DNA of 64,000 nt from RGIG3701 sp030530205 (GTDB taxonomy: Bacteria > Planctomycetota > Planctomycetia > Pirellulales > Thermoguttaceae), in NCBI GenBank assembly GCA_030530205.1, contig JAUMVK010000012.1, forward strand, positions 25,766 through 89,765, read 5' to 3'. Made by a program: the position numbers and the translations under genes. The notes under the pieces are model-generated. The model saw only the letters and a program-made list of their open reading frames with translations. It searched no databases and had not been told where the DNA came from. Positions 25,586 through 35,038 of this stretch are shown here, in pieces (positions within the stretch are counted from its first letter, which is position 1; every line of letters starts with the position of its first letter).

Positions 25586-27766
25586 ATGGACGATCAGTTT
25601 TTTATTTTTGAAACATCAGAAACTCCGAATCCCCAAAACGATCCAGTTCCGCCAGCCGAACCGGCCCCAAAAGCCCCTGAAGAACCGGCCGCGCAGGATG
25701 AGGTTTCGGAAATTCTCTCGCTCCGCCAGCGGCTCACGTATTTAAATCAACGTTACTACAATGATTCGGTCTCCGAGGTTTCGGACGGCGAGTTCGACTT
25801 CATGATGAAGCGGCTGGAACTCCTCGAGTCCCGCCACCCGGAGCTTTCTCGCGAGAGCAGCCCGACGCAGAGGGTCGGCGGAAACGTCATCGATTCTCTG
25901 GAGGAGGTCCGGCACAAAGTCGTCATGCTGTCGATCGAAAACGTTTACGAGCCGGAGGGCGTGCGGAAGTTCGCCGATGACGCGTACAAGAAATTCCCGC
26001 CCGGGACCGTGATCCCGTGGGTCCTGGAACTGAAGATCGATGGCGTCGCCATGTCGCTGCACTACGAGAAAGGCGTTTTGGTCCAGGCTGTCACGCGGGG
26101 CGACGGCGAGAAGGGAAACGATGTGACGCATAATGTGCGGACCATCCCGGACGTGCCGCTCCAGCTCACGGAAACCGACCCGCGTTTTCCCGTCCCGGAA
26201 GAGGTGGAGATCCGCGGCGAGGTTTACATGACGAACAGCGGTCTGAGCCTCCTCAACGAGCGCCAGAAAGAACTGGGGAAGGAACTTTACGCCAATCCCC
26301 GGAACGCGGCCTCGGGAAGCATTCTGCTCAAGGACCCGAAAATCGCCGCCAAACGACCGCTGCGAATGTTCTGCCACAGCGTGGGGGTGACCGAAACGCT
26401 TCCGTGCCGTACGCACTCGGAATTCCTCGAGGCGGTCCAGTCGTGGGGACTCACGCCGACGCCGAACGTTCAGCATTTCACGAGCGTCGAGGAGGCGATC
26501 GCCTACTGCGAAAACCATCAGGAAGACCTTTTCAGCCAGGACTTCGAGGCGGACGGTTTCGTGCTGAAAGTCGATGATTTCGCGCAGCGGCGGGAACTGG
26601 GCGAGACGTCGAAATTCCCCCGCTGGATGATCGCGTTAAAGTTCCAGAAATACGAAGCCACGACCCGGCTTTTGAATATTTATACGCAGGTCGGGAAAAC
26701 GGGCGTCATCACGCCGGTGGCCGAGCTGGAACCGGTGCAGCTGGCCGGGACGACCGTCTCGCGCTCGTCGCTGCACAACGCGGAGGAGATCCGCCGGAAG
26801 GACATTCGGATCGGGGATTGGGTCGTGGTCGAAAAGGCCGGGAAGATCATTCCGCACATCGTCCGCAGCGAGATCCACCGCCGGGAGACGGAGCTTCCGG
26901 AGTACCAGTTCCCGGAAGTCTGCCCGGTTTGCGGGTCGGAGCTCGTGCAGGACGAGGGCGGGGTTTACATTCGCTGCTCGAACGCGCACTGCCCGGCCCG
27001 ATGGAGCGAGAAGGTTTTGTACTACGGAAGCCGGGACGCGATGAATATTAAGGGCCTCGGGACCAAACTCGGCAAGATGCTCATCGAGCGGGGTTTCGTG
27101 AATACCTATGCGGACCTTTACCGGCTGGTGGACGTTCTGACTCCGTCCCAGGTCGCCAAACTGGATCGGGTCGGGGATAAAATGGTTGCCAATCTCTGCG
27201 ACCAGATCGAGGCGAGCAAAAAGCGGGGTCTGGCGAGGCTTTTGAATGCGCTTTCGATCCCGCACCTTGGAAAAGAAACGGCCGAGCTTCTGGCGATGAA
27301 GTTTCTGACGATGGACGCGCTGCAGGCCGCCACGGCGCCGGAGATCGCGTCGGTGGACGGGATCGGCGAGATCATCGCGGATTCGGTCTGGGGGTTCCTG
27401 CACTCGGAAGAAGGGGAAAAAACGGTCCAGGACTTGCGTGACGTGGGCGTTTTGATGGAGTTTGTGGACGAAAACGGCCGGCTGGCCGCCGCGAATGAGT
27501 CGGCCGAAAACCTTCCGCTTGCCGGTCAGACGGTCGTCGCGACGGGCAAACTCGTCCGCTTCACCCGGCAGGAAATTGAGGGCCTGATCAAGAAACTCGG
27601 CGGAAAGCCCGCGGGGAGCGTTTCGGCCAAAACGTCGTTCGTCGTCGCAGGGGAAGATGCCGGCAGCAAGCTCACCAAAGCGCAGGAGCTTGGAATTCCG
27701 GTTTATTCGGAGGAAGAATTCCTGGCGAAATTCGGGCTGGAAGCGCCGAAGCAGAAGATTTTTTAG
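25586..27766 (+). CDS. ligA: NAD-dependent DNA ligase
   Basis: Seals nicks during replication and repair using NAD+. The 726-residue protein shows, in order: an extra Pro/Ala/Glu-rich N-terminal ~45 residues, domain Ia, the adenylation site WVLELKIDGVAMSLHYEKG (Lys near residue 150), the OB fold, the four-Cys zinc finger CPVCGSELVQD...IRCSNAHCP (residues about 446-470), helix-hairpin-helix repeats (IPHLGKETAELL; VDGIGEIIADSV) and a C-terminal BRCT domain from about 645. The length is slightly above the usual ~670 because of the N-terminal extension. The start is supported by an AGAGGG site before the ATG. It stands alone between the small secreted protein gene and the threonine synthase. Confidence 0.97.
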   Translation: MDDQFFIFETSETPNPQNDPVPPAEPAPKAPEEPAAQDEVSEILSLRQRLTYLNQRYYNDSVSEVSDGEFDFMMKRLELLESRHPELSRESSPTQRVGGNVIDSLEEVRHKVVMLSIENVYEPEGVRKFADDAYKKFPPGTVIPWVLELKIDGVAMSLHYEKGVLVQAVTRGDGEKGNDVTHNVRTIPDVPLQLTETDPRFPVPEEVEIRGEVYMTNSGLSLLNERQKELGKELYANPRNAASGSILLKDPKIAAKRPLRMFCHSVGVTETLPCRTHSEFLEAVQSWGLTPTPNVQHFTSVEEAIAYCENHQEDLFSQDFEADGFVLKVDDFAQRRELGETSKFPRWMIALKFQKYEATTRLLNIYTQVGKTGVITPVAELEPVQLAGTTVSRSSLHNAEEIRRKDIRIGDWVVVEKAGKIIPHIVRSEIHRRETELPEYQFPEVCPVCGSELVQDEGGVYIRCSNAHCPARWSEKVLYYGSRDAMNIKGLGTKLGKMLIERGFVNTYADLYRLVDVLTPSQVAKLDRVGDKMVANLCDQIEASKKRGLARLLNALSIPHLGKETAELLAMKFLTMDALQAATAPEIASVDGIGEIIADSVWGFLHSEEGEKTVQDLRDVGVLMEFVDENGRLAAANESAENLPLAGQTVVATGKLVRFTRQEIEGLIKKLGGKPAGSVSAKTSFVVAGEDAGSKLTKAQELGIPVYSEEEFLAKFGLEAPKQKIF

Positions 27767-27769
27767 CAG

Positions 27770-27835
27770 ATTCGGAGGGCCGGCGTCTCGCCGGTCAGGT
27801 AATTGCAGGCGCGGCCGAGGACGACCGCGCTCCGA
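27770..27835. repeat. GGCCGGCG arm D1
   Basis: TTCGGAGGGCCGGCGTCTCG continues into CCGGTCAGG, then a second small hairpin GCGCGGCCGAGG...CCGCGCTCCG. The first part is the reverse complement of the arm at 29468-29496, so the two copies bracket the threonine synthase gene in inverted orientation. Confidence 0.7.
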
Positions 27836-27844
27836 AAATAATTC

Positions 27845-29233
27845 TCAACCCTCAATGGCCCGCACAATGTCGTCCACGTCGTTCTCGACCTTGATCGGAT
27901 TGTTCGCGAAGGCGCAGGTCGTCACGCCGTGCGGACGGAGTACCTCGTCGAACTTCTTCGGGTCGCCGCAGTGGTACGCCACGGTCGCGGTCGGGTCCTT
28001 GAGCTGATGGCCCGTCAGGATGCAGACCACGCGGTCGGTCGGAGCGATCACGCCTTCCTCGCGGAGGAGTTTCGTCCCGGCCACACTCGCGGCGCTTGCC
28101 GGCTCGCAGCCGAAACCGCAGGCGCCGACCTGGGATTTCGCGTCGAGGATCTGCTGGTCGGAGACCTTGCGCACCACGCCGTCGCACCATTCCAGGGCGC
28201 GGAGGCACTTTTCGAGGTTCACCGGCCGGTTGATCTCGATCGCGCTGGCGATCGTGTTGGCGCGGCGGCCTTCGTCGTTCATCTGCTTAAAGAACGCGTT
28301 GATCTTCACGCGGTCCGTGTTTCCGCCGTTCCAGCGGATCTTCTCTTCGTTAAACACGCGGAACAGCGTGTCGGCCCCGGCGGCGTTGATGACGGCCAGA
28401 CGCGGGATCCGGTCGATCAGGCCCAGCTCGTAAAGCTCGTGGAACGCCTTGCCGAAAGAGCTGGAGTTTCCGAGGTTTCCGCCCGGGACCACGATCCAGT
28501 CCGGGACGTTCCAGCGCAGGGCCTCCAGAACGCGGAACATGATCGTTTTCTGCCCCTCAAGCCGGAAGGGGTTCACGCTGTTCACGAGGTAAATGCCCAG
28601 TTTCTTCGAGACTTCTTTCACGCGGGCCATGGCATCGTCGAAATCGCCGTGGATCTGGAGCGTCTGCGCGCCGTAATCGAGCGCCTGGGAGAGTTTCCCG
28701 TAGGCGATTTTCCCGTCGCCGATGAAGATCACGGCCTTCATCGTGTGCAGGCACGAGCAGTACAGCGCGAGCGAGGCGCTCGTGTTCCCGGTGGAGGCGC
28801 AGGCGGCCCGGGTCGCTCCGACCATGCTGGCGTGGGTCGTCGCGGCGCACATTCCATTATCCTTGAACGACCCGGACGGGTTCATGCCTTCGTACTGGAG
28901 GAAGAGGTTCCCCTCGTTCATGCCGGTGTACTTAGCCACGCCGCGGGAGTTCTGCAGAATGGTCTGGCCTTCGCCGACGGTCACGCATTTCTCCAGGTCG
29001 GCAAAGGGGAGCAGGTCGTGGAACTTCCACACGCCGCTGAAACGCTGCGGCACGTCGCGCATCGCCCAGTACTTTTCGAACTCTTTGAGCGATTTCGGGA
29101 CGGGCAGTTTATCCCACTCGTACGAAATATCCAGCAAGTTCCCGCATTTGGGGCATGCGGTCAATACTTCATCGACGCTGTAAGTCGCGCCGCAGTTGGG
29201 GTCAATGCACTTCTGGCAAACGTGTTCAGCCAT
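27845..29233 (-). CDS. thrC: Threonine synthase
   Basis: PLP enzyme converting O-phosphohomoserine to threonine. The 462-residue protein starts with an N-terminal zinc-ribbon-like region (CQKCIDPNCGATY...TACPKCGNLL), seen in the ThrC subgroup that resembles archaeal and plant enzymes. The PLP lysine lies in NPSGSFKDNGM near residue 123, and the phosphate-binding loop is GGNLGNSSSFGKAF. The end GVTTCAFANNPIKVENDVDD is family-typical. It is monocistronic with its own promoter. Homoserine is also the substrate of the MetX fusion at 45903, so the two genes compete at the same branch point. Confidence 0.93.
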   Translation of the reverse strand: MAEHVCQKCIDPNCGATYSVDEVLTACPKCGNLLDISYEWDKLPVPKSLKEFEKYWAMRDVPQRFSGVWKFHDLLPFADLEKCVTVGEGQTILQNSRGVAKYTGMNEGNLFLQYEGMNPSGSFKDNGMCAATTHASMVGATRAACASTGNTSASLALYCSCLHTMKAVIFIGDGKIAYGKLSQALDYGAQTLQIHGDFDDAMARVKEVSKKLGIYLVNSVNPFRLEGQKTIMFRVLEALRWNVPDWIVVPGGNLGNSSSFGKAFHELYELGLIDRIPRLAVINAAGADTLFRVFNEEKIRWNGGNTDRVKINAFFKQMNDEGRRANTIASAIEINRPVNLEKCLRALEWCDGVVRKVSDQQILDAKSQVGACGFGCEPASAASVAGTKLLREEGVIAPTDRVVCILTGHQLKDPTATVAYHCGDPKKFDEVLRPHGVTTCAFANNPIKVENDVDDIVRAIEG

Positions 29234-29290
29234 AATTTGAACCTTCCGGTTTTCAGGACTTGGAAAAGGAAAAACGTTTAACTTCTTTAT

Positions 29291-29318
29291 ATTATACTGA
29301 ATTTTTCAGAAATTTCAA
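29291..29318 (-). promoter_or_regulatory. Sigma-70-like promoter of thrC
   Basis: On the minus strand TTGAAA (29318-29313) and TATAAT (29296-29291) are separated by 16 bases, about 58 bases before the threonine synthase ATG. Confidence 0.6.
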
Positions 29319-29335
29319 GAGAGGGGGAGAAAGAC

Positions 29336-29526
29336 CGAACTAAACCCCAAATCCGCAAGAACTCGCAGGCCGAAAAAGGGCCCGCGGGGCCTTATTGGGG
29401 TGAACTCTTTAGTGGATTTGGCGCTTTAGGAGTGGATCAAGGAGCGTTCGGCTGACGCCGAACTTGACCGGCGAGGACGCCGGCCCTCCGAATCTAAAGG
29501 CGCCTGACTCCTGACTACTCGCTACT
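29336..29526. repeat. Composite repeat: GCAAGAAC segment, arm D2 and a mixed heptamer arm
   Basis: 29349-29391 (AAATCCGCAAGAACTCGCAG and following GCCGAAAAAGGGCCCGCGG) recurs near 44051. 29450-29496 holds GTTCGGCTGACGCCGAACTT followed by GACCGGCGAGGACGCCGGCC. 29505-29526 is a short heptamer arm (TGACTCC, TGACTAC, TCGCTAC). The arm overlaps the last two codons and supplies the TAG stop of the TolC-like gene. Confidence 0.65.
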
Positions 29527-31912
29527 GATTGTTCCTCAGCGCGTCGGTGATGCTTCCGCTGCCGGGCAGTGCGACGCCGCCGGTCACGGAGTTCAGATTC
29601 AGTTCGCCGCGGTCGATCCAGATGCCTGCGCCGTCAAGCTGGAAAATACCCAGCGAGATTTCGGTTCCCATCCGGCTGGCCTCGAAGGCGATCCAGCTCT
29701 CGACGAAGTTGTTCTGCGCGGAAAGGAGCGAGTTCAGCGCGTCGATCAGGTCACGGGCGAAAGAGTCACCAAACTGGGAGTTCTGTCCCGGCTTCGGCGG
29801 CTGCAAAAGCTGGAGGTTCGTCTGGTCCACACGATTCATCGCGACCAGAACCGAAATGCGCCTCAGCTCGAAATTCAGCTGTGCCACTTCGATCGAACGG
29901 ACAAGCAGCCTGATATTCCTGTGTACCGAATCTTCATACATGATGTACGATCGGCGGGCTCGATCGTAGCTGATGAGCGTTTCCACGTAGGCGTTTCGCT
30001 CCGCGCGGCGGTCCAGAGGCGCATCGACTGAAATTCCAAGCGATAAGGACGAGTTGGCCTTCGCGTTTTCAAGGTTCGAACGAGCGTTCGCGGTCAGCTG
30101 GAGGTCCGTTTTCAGGGCATTGGCGGCAATTTCGATCTTGCGCCACTGATCCACTAAAGCGGTACGGGCGTTCATCCAGTCGAGGCGATTTTCACGAGCT
30201 ACCTCCAATGCCAAATCCTCTTCCAGTTCGACCGGTGTGAGCGTTACGGCATCCAGTCGGGCACGGGCCTGCAGGAGTGACATATCGAGGAGCTTGCTGT
30301 TGAACTGGTCCATCCAAAGGTCCAGCTTTTCCTCGTTGTTTGAGGCTTTGATCGATTCAAGCGAATTATGAATCTCCACCACACGGTCCTTGAAGAGGAG
30401 GTAATCTTCGCCGAGTTTCTTCACGCGATCGCGGAAAATACGCGGGTCGATGGCGGTCATGTCCACATTCCCGGAGCGAACTTCCGGGCGATTCACCAGG
30501 CGACGCAACGCGGCGAGACGTTTCGGGTAGGCGTCACGCAGTTTCACGAAGTCACTGTCGATTTCGGAGCAGTAATCCTGCATTTCATCCACCAGACCGC
30601 TGAGCAGTTCCACGGAATCCTCAAACGAGCGGTGCCCATTGCGCAAGTCGCGCTGGAATTGGGACAAATCGTTACGCATCCGGGTAATTTCCGGCGAAAT
30701 CAGGATGAACGGCTCGAGCATATTGTCCCGGACCACCGCTTTCAATCCCGGCGGGAGGCCGATCGTCATTTTGTACTGGTCGAGGGAGTTCTGATAGGAG
30801 TTTTCGGCGTTCATCAGGTTGATCTGGGCACTCAGCAGCGACTGACGTGTCTGGTCAACCTGGGTACGAGCCAGACGGTCTGCCATATACAGCGCTTCCA
30901 TTCGATCCATGCTGTACTGCAGATCGTTGACGTTCTGCCTCTGGTTCTCGAGTCTCAGCTGTGAGAAAATCAGGCCGTACAGGTTGCCGGCATTGGAAAT
31001 CATACCCTCAACTCCTCCAATGGACGCGTACCCGGTACCCGGAGCCCCCAGGTTCATTCCGCCAACCATCGTATTCACGTAAAACCCCTGACGGAAACGT
31101 TCCATCGTGCGCAGGTTGCAAATGAACCCACGTTCCGCGGAGGTCAGACTTTCCAGCGCGTACGCCCGACCGAATCTGCGCAGAAGCGGTTGCACGAGCG
31201 ACATGTTCAGGAGGGTCGTTGAGATCCCCTTTCCGCCGGAATCTCCGACCGTCCAGACTACCGAGTTGGCCAGGCTCGCCGCCAGGGTACCACCAAACGC
31301 CGAGTATCTCGAAGCCGAAACATTGGAATCAACCGAAACGATTCCGTTTCCGTGGAATGATGTGTCGTAATACGCACCGCCGCCAAGACCGTAGTGAATG
31401 TCAAAATCGTAACGGCGAAGCGAAACATTCAGGGCCGACATATAAATATTTTCCAGTGCGGTCAGGTATTCCGGGGAGTTTACCAGTGCGATCTGAATGG
31501 CTGTTTCACGGTTCAAAAGGACATTTCCGTCTTTGTCTCTGGGCAGGGAATTCAACCAGTTCGGATTTTCGACCGAAGAAATGACGCCGTATTTGTCCCA
31601 GCCTTTCCAGCCTTTTTTCCCGTAAACGCACTTCATCATCACGTGCGCGGACGGATCATCCGTCGGCCGTGGCTGATAGTCCCGATCATACGGGAGATAA
31701 AAACGCGAACTTGGGGAAGCCTCAAACCGGTAGTCCGAAATGGGGAGATTCGGGAACTGACATTTCTTTTCCTGAATAAGCTGATGGACGTTCTGATCAG
31801 CCTGGCAGCGCCAAAACGGCCGCTGGCAGCCACTGTTCATCAAACAGAACATACTCAATGTGAGGACCAAAGCCCAGCTCATTATCGTCTGTTTCGTCAT
31901 TGAAAAAGCCAT
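29522..31912 (-). CDS. TolC-family outer-membrane lipoprotein
   Basis: A 796-residue outer-membrane efflux-type protein. The start at 31912 has a GGGA site 6 bases upstream. An unusually late lipobox (LSMFCLMNSGC) indicates lipid anchoring. Residues about 130-800 contain the two long TolC/OEP helical repeats with many Asn/Gln-rich helices (RLENQRQNVNDLQYSMDRME; LARTQVDQTRQSLLSAQINL) and beta segments (FDIHYGLGGGAYYD). It is much longer than ordinary OMFs (~450) because of a central insertion, about residues 380-560, with coiled helices. No inner-membrane pump or periplasmic adaptor is adjacent, so its partner system is unknown. The stop codon lies in a heptamer arm. Confidence 0.83.
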   Translation of the reverse strand: MAFSMTKQTIMSWALVLTLSMFCLMNSGCQRPFWRCQADQNVHQLIQEKKCQFPNLPISDYRFEASPSSRFYLPYDRDYQPRPTDDPSAHVMMKCVYGKKGWKGWDKYGVISSVENPNWLNSLPRDKDGNVLLNRETAIQIALVNSPEYLTALENIYMSALNVSLRRYDFDIHYGLGGGAYYDTSFHGNGIVSVDSNVSASRYSAFGGTLAASLANSVVWTVGDSGGKGISTTLLNMSLVQPLLRRFGRAYALESLTSAERGFICNLRTMERFRQGFYVNTMVGGMNLGAPGTGYASIGGVEGMISNAGNLYGLIFSQLRLENQRQNVNDLQYSMDRMEALYMADRLARTQVDQTRQSLLSAQINLMNAENSYQNSLDQYKMTIGLPPGLKAVVRDNMLEPFILISPEITRMRNDLSQFQRDLRNGHRSFEDSVELLSGLVDEMQDYCSEIDSDFVKLRDAYPKRLAALRRLVNRPEVRSGNVDMTAIDPRIFRDRVKKLGEDYLLFKDRVVEIHNSLESIKASNNEEKLDLWMDQFNSKLLDMSLLQARARLDAVTLTPVELEEDLALEVARENRLDWMNARTALVDQWRKIEIAANALKTDLQLTANARSNLENAKANSSLSLGISVDAPLDRRAERNAYVETLISYDRARRSYIMYEDSVHRNIRLLVRSIEVAQLNFELRRISVLVAMNRVDQTNLQLLQPPKPGQNSQFGDSFARDLIDALNSLLSAQNNFVESWIAFEASRMGTEISLGIFQLDGAGIWIDRGELNLNSVTGGVALPGSGSITDALRNNQ

Positions 31913-32061
31913 GATTTCGTTCCCTGTAATAATTAAAACCATACGGTGGCAGTCCTTCCACCAATTTCCTGTTTTGGATTCATCGACAGAAAAATAGGTA
32001 AACTTTAACGATTATAACGATTTTAACAATTGCGTCAGAAATTTTTAAGTTTTTTGGGATT

Positions 32062-32177
32062 AAAGTAGTTAGTGTTTCGGCTTGGCCGAAATTGGGATTC
32101 GATTTTCGGCTTGGAACCCATATTCTGCCGAAGGCAGAACGCTGACTACTGACTACTTTAAAAAGGGTCCCCCTTTT
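32062..32177. repeat. Heptamer-armed element H4 (AGTAGTT arms) with three nested hairpins
   Basis: Left arm AAAGTAGTTAGTG; right arm CTGACTACTGACTACTTT (32142-32159). Inside are TTCGGCTTGGCCGAA (32076-32090) and TTCTGCCGAAGGCAGAA (32123-32139). Directly after the right arm AAAAGGG-TCC-CCCTTTT forms a further palindrome. The spacer 31913-32242 around it is AT-rich, with no gene. Confidence 0.65.
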
Positions 32178-32242
32178 CAAAACGCTGGAAATTCATATAA
32201 TATTAATGTTTTTTATCTTTTGATTCCTTATTAGTTAGAAGT

Positions 32243-33031
32243 ATGAATTCCATCGAAATTGAAAACGCCAACGTCATTTACGGGACGAAGGCCGCGCTGA
32301 AGAATATTTCCTGGTCGGTCCGGCAGGGGGAACGGTACTTCATCCTCGGAGCGAACGGCGCAGGCAAAACGACGCTCGTGAAAATGCTCCTCGGCTACAT
32401 CTGGCCCCGTTACGGCGCGAAAATCTCCGTTTTGGGCCAGCAGTTCGGGAAAGTCTGCCTTGCCGAGCTGCGAAAACGCATCGCGTGGGTCAGTCCGTTC
32501 GTTAACCAGCTTACCCAAAACCCCAACCTGACGGCGTGTGAGCTGATCGTCTCGGGCAAGAACGCGGTCTTTGGGGTCTATTTCGACGAAGTGTCGCCGG
32601 AAGACGAAGAAAAGGCGCGGCAGCTGCTCGCTCTGCTGAATGCGGACGCCTTGCTCCATCAGAAAGTACAGACGCTTTCGTCGGGCGAGCAGGTGAAAGT
32701 CCTCATCGCGCGCGCCCTGATGACCGACCCGGAACTGATGATCCTGGATGAACCGACCGTTTACATGGACGTTTCGGGGCGGGAATTCCTTCTCAAAACA
32801 ATCTCCCGGCTTGCGCAGGACCGGCCGGACCTGACGATCATTTTCATCACGCAGCGCATTGAGGACATTCTGCCGGTTTTCCATCACGGAATGATCCTGA
32901 AAGAAGGCGAGATCATCGTGAGCGGCACGCGGGACGAAGTGCTGACCGAGCCGAACCTGAAGAGGGCGTTCGACATGGATCTGAAACTGGTCCACACGCA
33001 GACCGGCCGGTACTGGACGGTAATCGAGTGA
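32243..33031 (+). CDS. ABC transporter ATP-binding protein
   Basis: A 262-residue stand-alone ABC ATPase: Walker A LGANGAGKTTLVKMLLGY, signature LSSGEQVKVLIARALM, Walker B LMILDEPTVYMDVSGREF, switch His in IIFITQRIED (the usual His is replaced by Gln-Arg). The sequence resembles YlmA/ModF-like soluble ATPases rather than a classical importer subunit. No permease is adjacent. Altered switch residues suggest weakened or specialised ATP turnover. A perfect hairpin (33027-33049) overlaps the stop codon. The substrate, or a non-transport role, cannot be decided. Confidence 0.82.
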   Translation: MNSIEIENANVIYGTKAALKNISWSVRQGERYFILGANGAGKTTLVKMLLGYIWPRYGAKISVLGQQFGKVCLAELRKRIAWVSPFVNQLTQNPNLTACELIVSGKNAVFGVYFDEVSPEDEEKARQLLALLNADALLHQKVQTLSSGEQVKVLIARALMTDPELMILDEPTVYMDVSGREFLLKTISRLAQDRPDLTIIFITQRIEDILPVFHHGMILKEGEIIVSGTRDEVLTEPNLKRAFDMDLKLVHTQTGRYWTVIE

Positions 33032-33161
33032 TTTGCGGAGCAAATCACTCTAAATTATGAATTATGAATTATGAATGATGAATTAAAAGAGCGCTGGAGC
33101 CTTTGACCTTAATAAAATCGCCCTTGGCGATTTCCAATTCATAATTCTTAATTCATAATTT
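33027..33161. repeat. Heptamer-armed element H5 (AATTATG arms) with a stop-codon hairpin
   Basis: 33027-33049 is a perfect palindrome AGTGATTTGC-GGA-GCAAATCACT covering the ABC ATPase stop. Left arm 33052-33085 is TTATGAA repeated three times, then TGATGAATTA. Right arm 33136-33161 is AATTCATAATTCTTAATTCA followed by TAATTT. A short ATCGCCCTTGGCGAT hairpin lies in the middle. Confidence 0.8.
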
Positions 33162-33179
33162 AAAAAGGGGTAAACTTTC

Positions 33180-35000
33180 ATGAAATTTGACGTGATCATA
33201 GTCGGCGGGGGTCATGCGGGGGCGGAAGCGGCTGCGGCTGCGGCGAGGCTCGGGGCGAAAACCGCCCTTTTGACCTCAAACCTCGATACGATCTCCCAGA
33301 TGAGCTGCAACCCGGCCATCGGCGGCGTGGCGAAGGGGCAGATCGTCCGTGAAGTGGACGCCTTGGGCGGGCTGATGGGCGAAGTCATCGACGCGACCGG
33401 GATCCAGTTCCGCATGCTGAACCGCTCGAAAGGCCCCGCCATGCACGGCCCGCGCGCCCAGGCCGACAAGAAGGCGTACCAGTTCGCCATGAAGGAACGG
33501 CTCGAAAACCTCGAAAATCTCGAGCTGCATCAGGAACTCGTCGAGGAGCTTCTGGTCGAACAGCGCCCCGACGGGAAGCCGTTCGTGACGGGCGTGAAGA
33601 CCATGCTTGGCGAGATCTACGAGGCTCCGCGCGTCGTGCTGACGACCGGGACGTTCCTGCGCGGGATCCTGCACTACGGCCCCAATCAGTTCCCCGGCGG
33701 GCGGGCGGGCGACATGCCGGCGAATAAACTCTCGCAGACTCTCGAACGCTCCGGGATCCGGCTGGCTCGCTTCAAGACCGGCACTCCCGCACGGCTGAAC
33801 GGCCGGACGATCGATTATTCCCGCCTCGCGCCCCACGTCGGGGACGAGGACCCGGTTCCGTTTTCGTTCCTTCACGAGACGCTTCAGGTCGATCAGATCC
33901 CCTGCTGGATCACGCGGACCAACGCCAAAGTTCATCAGATCATTCGGGAAAATCTCCACCGAGCGCCGATGTACTCCGGCCAGATCAACTCGACCGGGCC
34001 GCGGTACTGCCCGTCGATCGAGACGAAGATCGTGCGTTTCTCCGACAAAGAAAGCCACCAGCTTTACCTCGAGCCCGAGGGCCGACACACGCTGGAGGTT
34101 TACATCAACGGCCTTTCCACGAGCCTGCCGTGCGACGTGCAGCGCGAGATGATCCGGAACATTGAGGGGCTGGAAAACGCCCAGATCATGCGTTACGCCT
34201 ACGCCATCGAGTACGACTTTGCCCCGCCGGAGCAGCTTCATCCGTCGCTCGAGACGAAAGCGATCGAGGGGCTTTTCTTCGCCGGGCAGATCAACGGGAC
34301 GACCGGTTACGAAGAAGCCGCGGGCCAGGGACTCCTCGCCGCCGCCAACGCGGTGCGCTCGCTGAACGGTCAGGACCCGCTGATCCTCGGCCGGGAGGAG
34401 GCATACCTCGGCGTGATGGTCGATGATCTGGTCACGAAAGGGGTCGATGAGCCGTACCGGATGTTCACGAGCCGGGCCGAGCACCGTCTGCGCCTGCGCG
34501 GCGACAATGCCGACCGGCGGCTCACGGAGATCGGCTGGAATGCCGGGCTGGTGGATGCAGAACGCTGGAAGGTCTTCCGGGAAAAGATGGACGCGATCGA
34601 ACGTCTGGCCGCACTGCTGCGGGAATCCCGCGTTCGTTTGCCGGCCGGAGGGACCATTTCGGCGGAAGAATACCTGCGCCGTCCCGAAGTCGAGTGGAGC
34701 GAGATCACCGAGCGGTTCCCGCAGGTGCAGGAGTTCTCGCTGCGCGTGACCGAGCAGGTCTGCTGGGACATCAAATACTCCGGCTACCTGAGCCGCCAGG
34801 ACGCGAGCGTGGAGCGGGCGCGCAAACTGCAGAAGATCCGCATCCCGGACGACTTCGACTATTTCGGCATCAACCAGCTCCGCATGGAGGCGAAGGAGCA
34901 GCTCTCAAGGATCCGCCCGCAGACGATCGACCAGGCCTCCCGCATCCGCGGCATCACCCCGGCCGACCTGGCGGTCCTGGTGCTCGCGTTGAGAAGATGA
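33180..35000 (+). CDS. mnmG: tRNA uridine-5-carboxymethylaminomethyl modification enzyme MnmG (GidA)
   Basis: FAD-dependent partner of MnmE that installs the cmnm5 group on wobble U34 of certain tRNAs. At 606 residues it is the usual length. The FAD fingerprint VIIVGGGHAGAEAAAAAARL is at the N-terminus, with SCNPAIGGVAKGQIVREVDA and GLFFAGQINGTTGYEEAAGQG, both family-defining. The helical C-terminal domain ends IRGITPADLAVLVLALRR. An AGGGG site precedes the ATG. mnmE is not in the window. Confidence 0.97.
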   Translation: MKFDVIIVGGGHAGAEAAAAAARLGAKTALLTSNLDTISQMSCNPAIGGVAKGQIVREVDALGGLMGEVIDATGIQFRMLNRSKGPAMHGPRAQADKKAYQFAMKERLENLENLELHQELVEELLVEQRPDGKPFVTGVKTMLGEIYEAPRVVLTTGTFLRGILHYGPNQFPGGRAGDMPANKLSQTLERSGIRLARFKTGTPARLNGRTIDYSRLAPHVGDEDPVPFSFLHETLQVDQIPCWITRTNAKVHQIIRENLHRAPMYSGQINSTGPRYCPSIETKIVRFSDKESHQLYLEPEGRHTLEVYINGLSTSLPCDVQREMIRNIEGLENAQIMRYAYAIEYDFAPPEQLHPSLETKAIEGLFFAGQINGTTGYEEAAGQGLLAAANAVRSLNGQDPLILGREEAYLGVMVDDLVTKGVDEPYRMFTSRAEHRLRLRGDNADRRLTEIGWNAGLVDAERWKVFREKMDAIERLAALLRESRVRLPAGGTISAEEYLRRPEVEWSEITERFPQVQEFSLRVTEQVCWDIKYSGYLSRQDASVERARKLQKIRIPDDFDYFGINQLRMEAKEQLSRIRPQTIDQASRIRGITPADLAVLVLALRR

Positions 35001-35038
35001 AAAACTTACGGAGTCATCACTGACCCCGCTCGCCTGTT

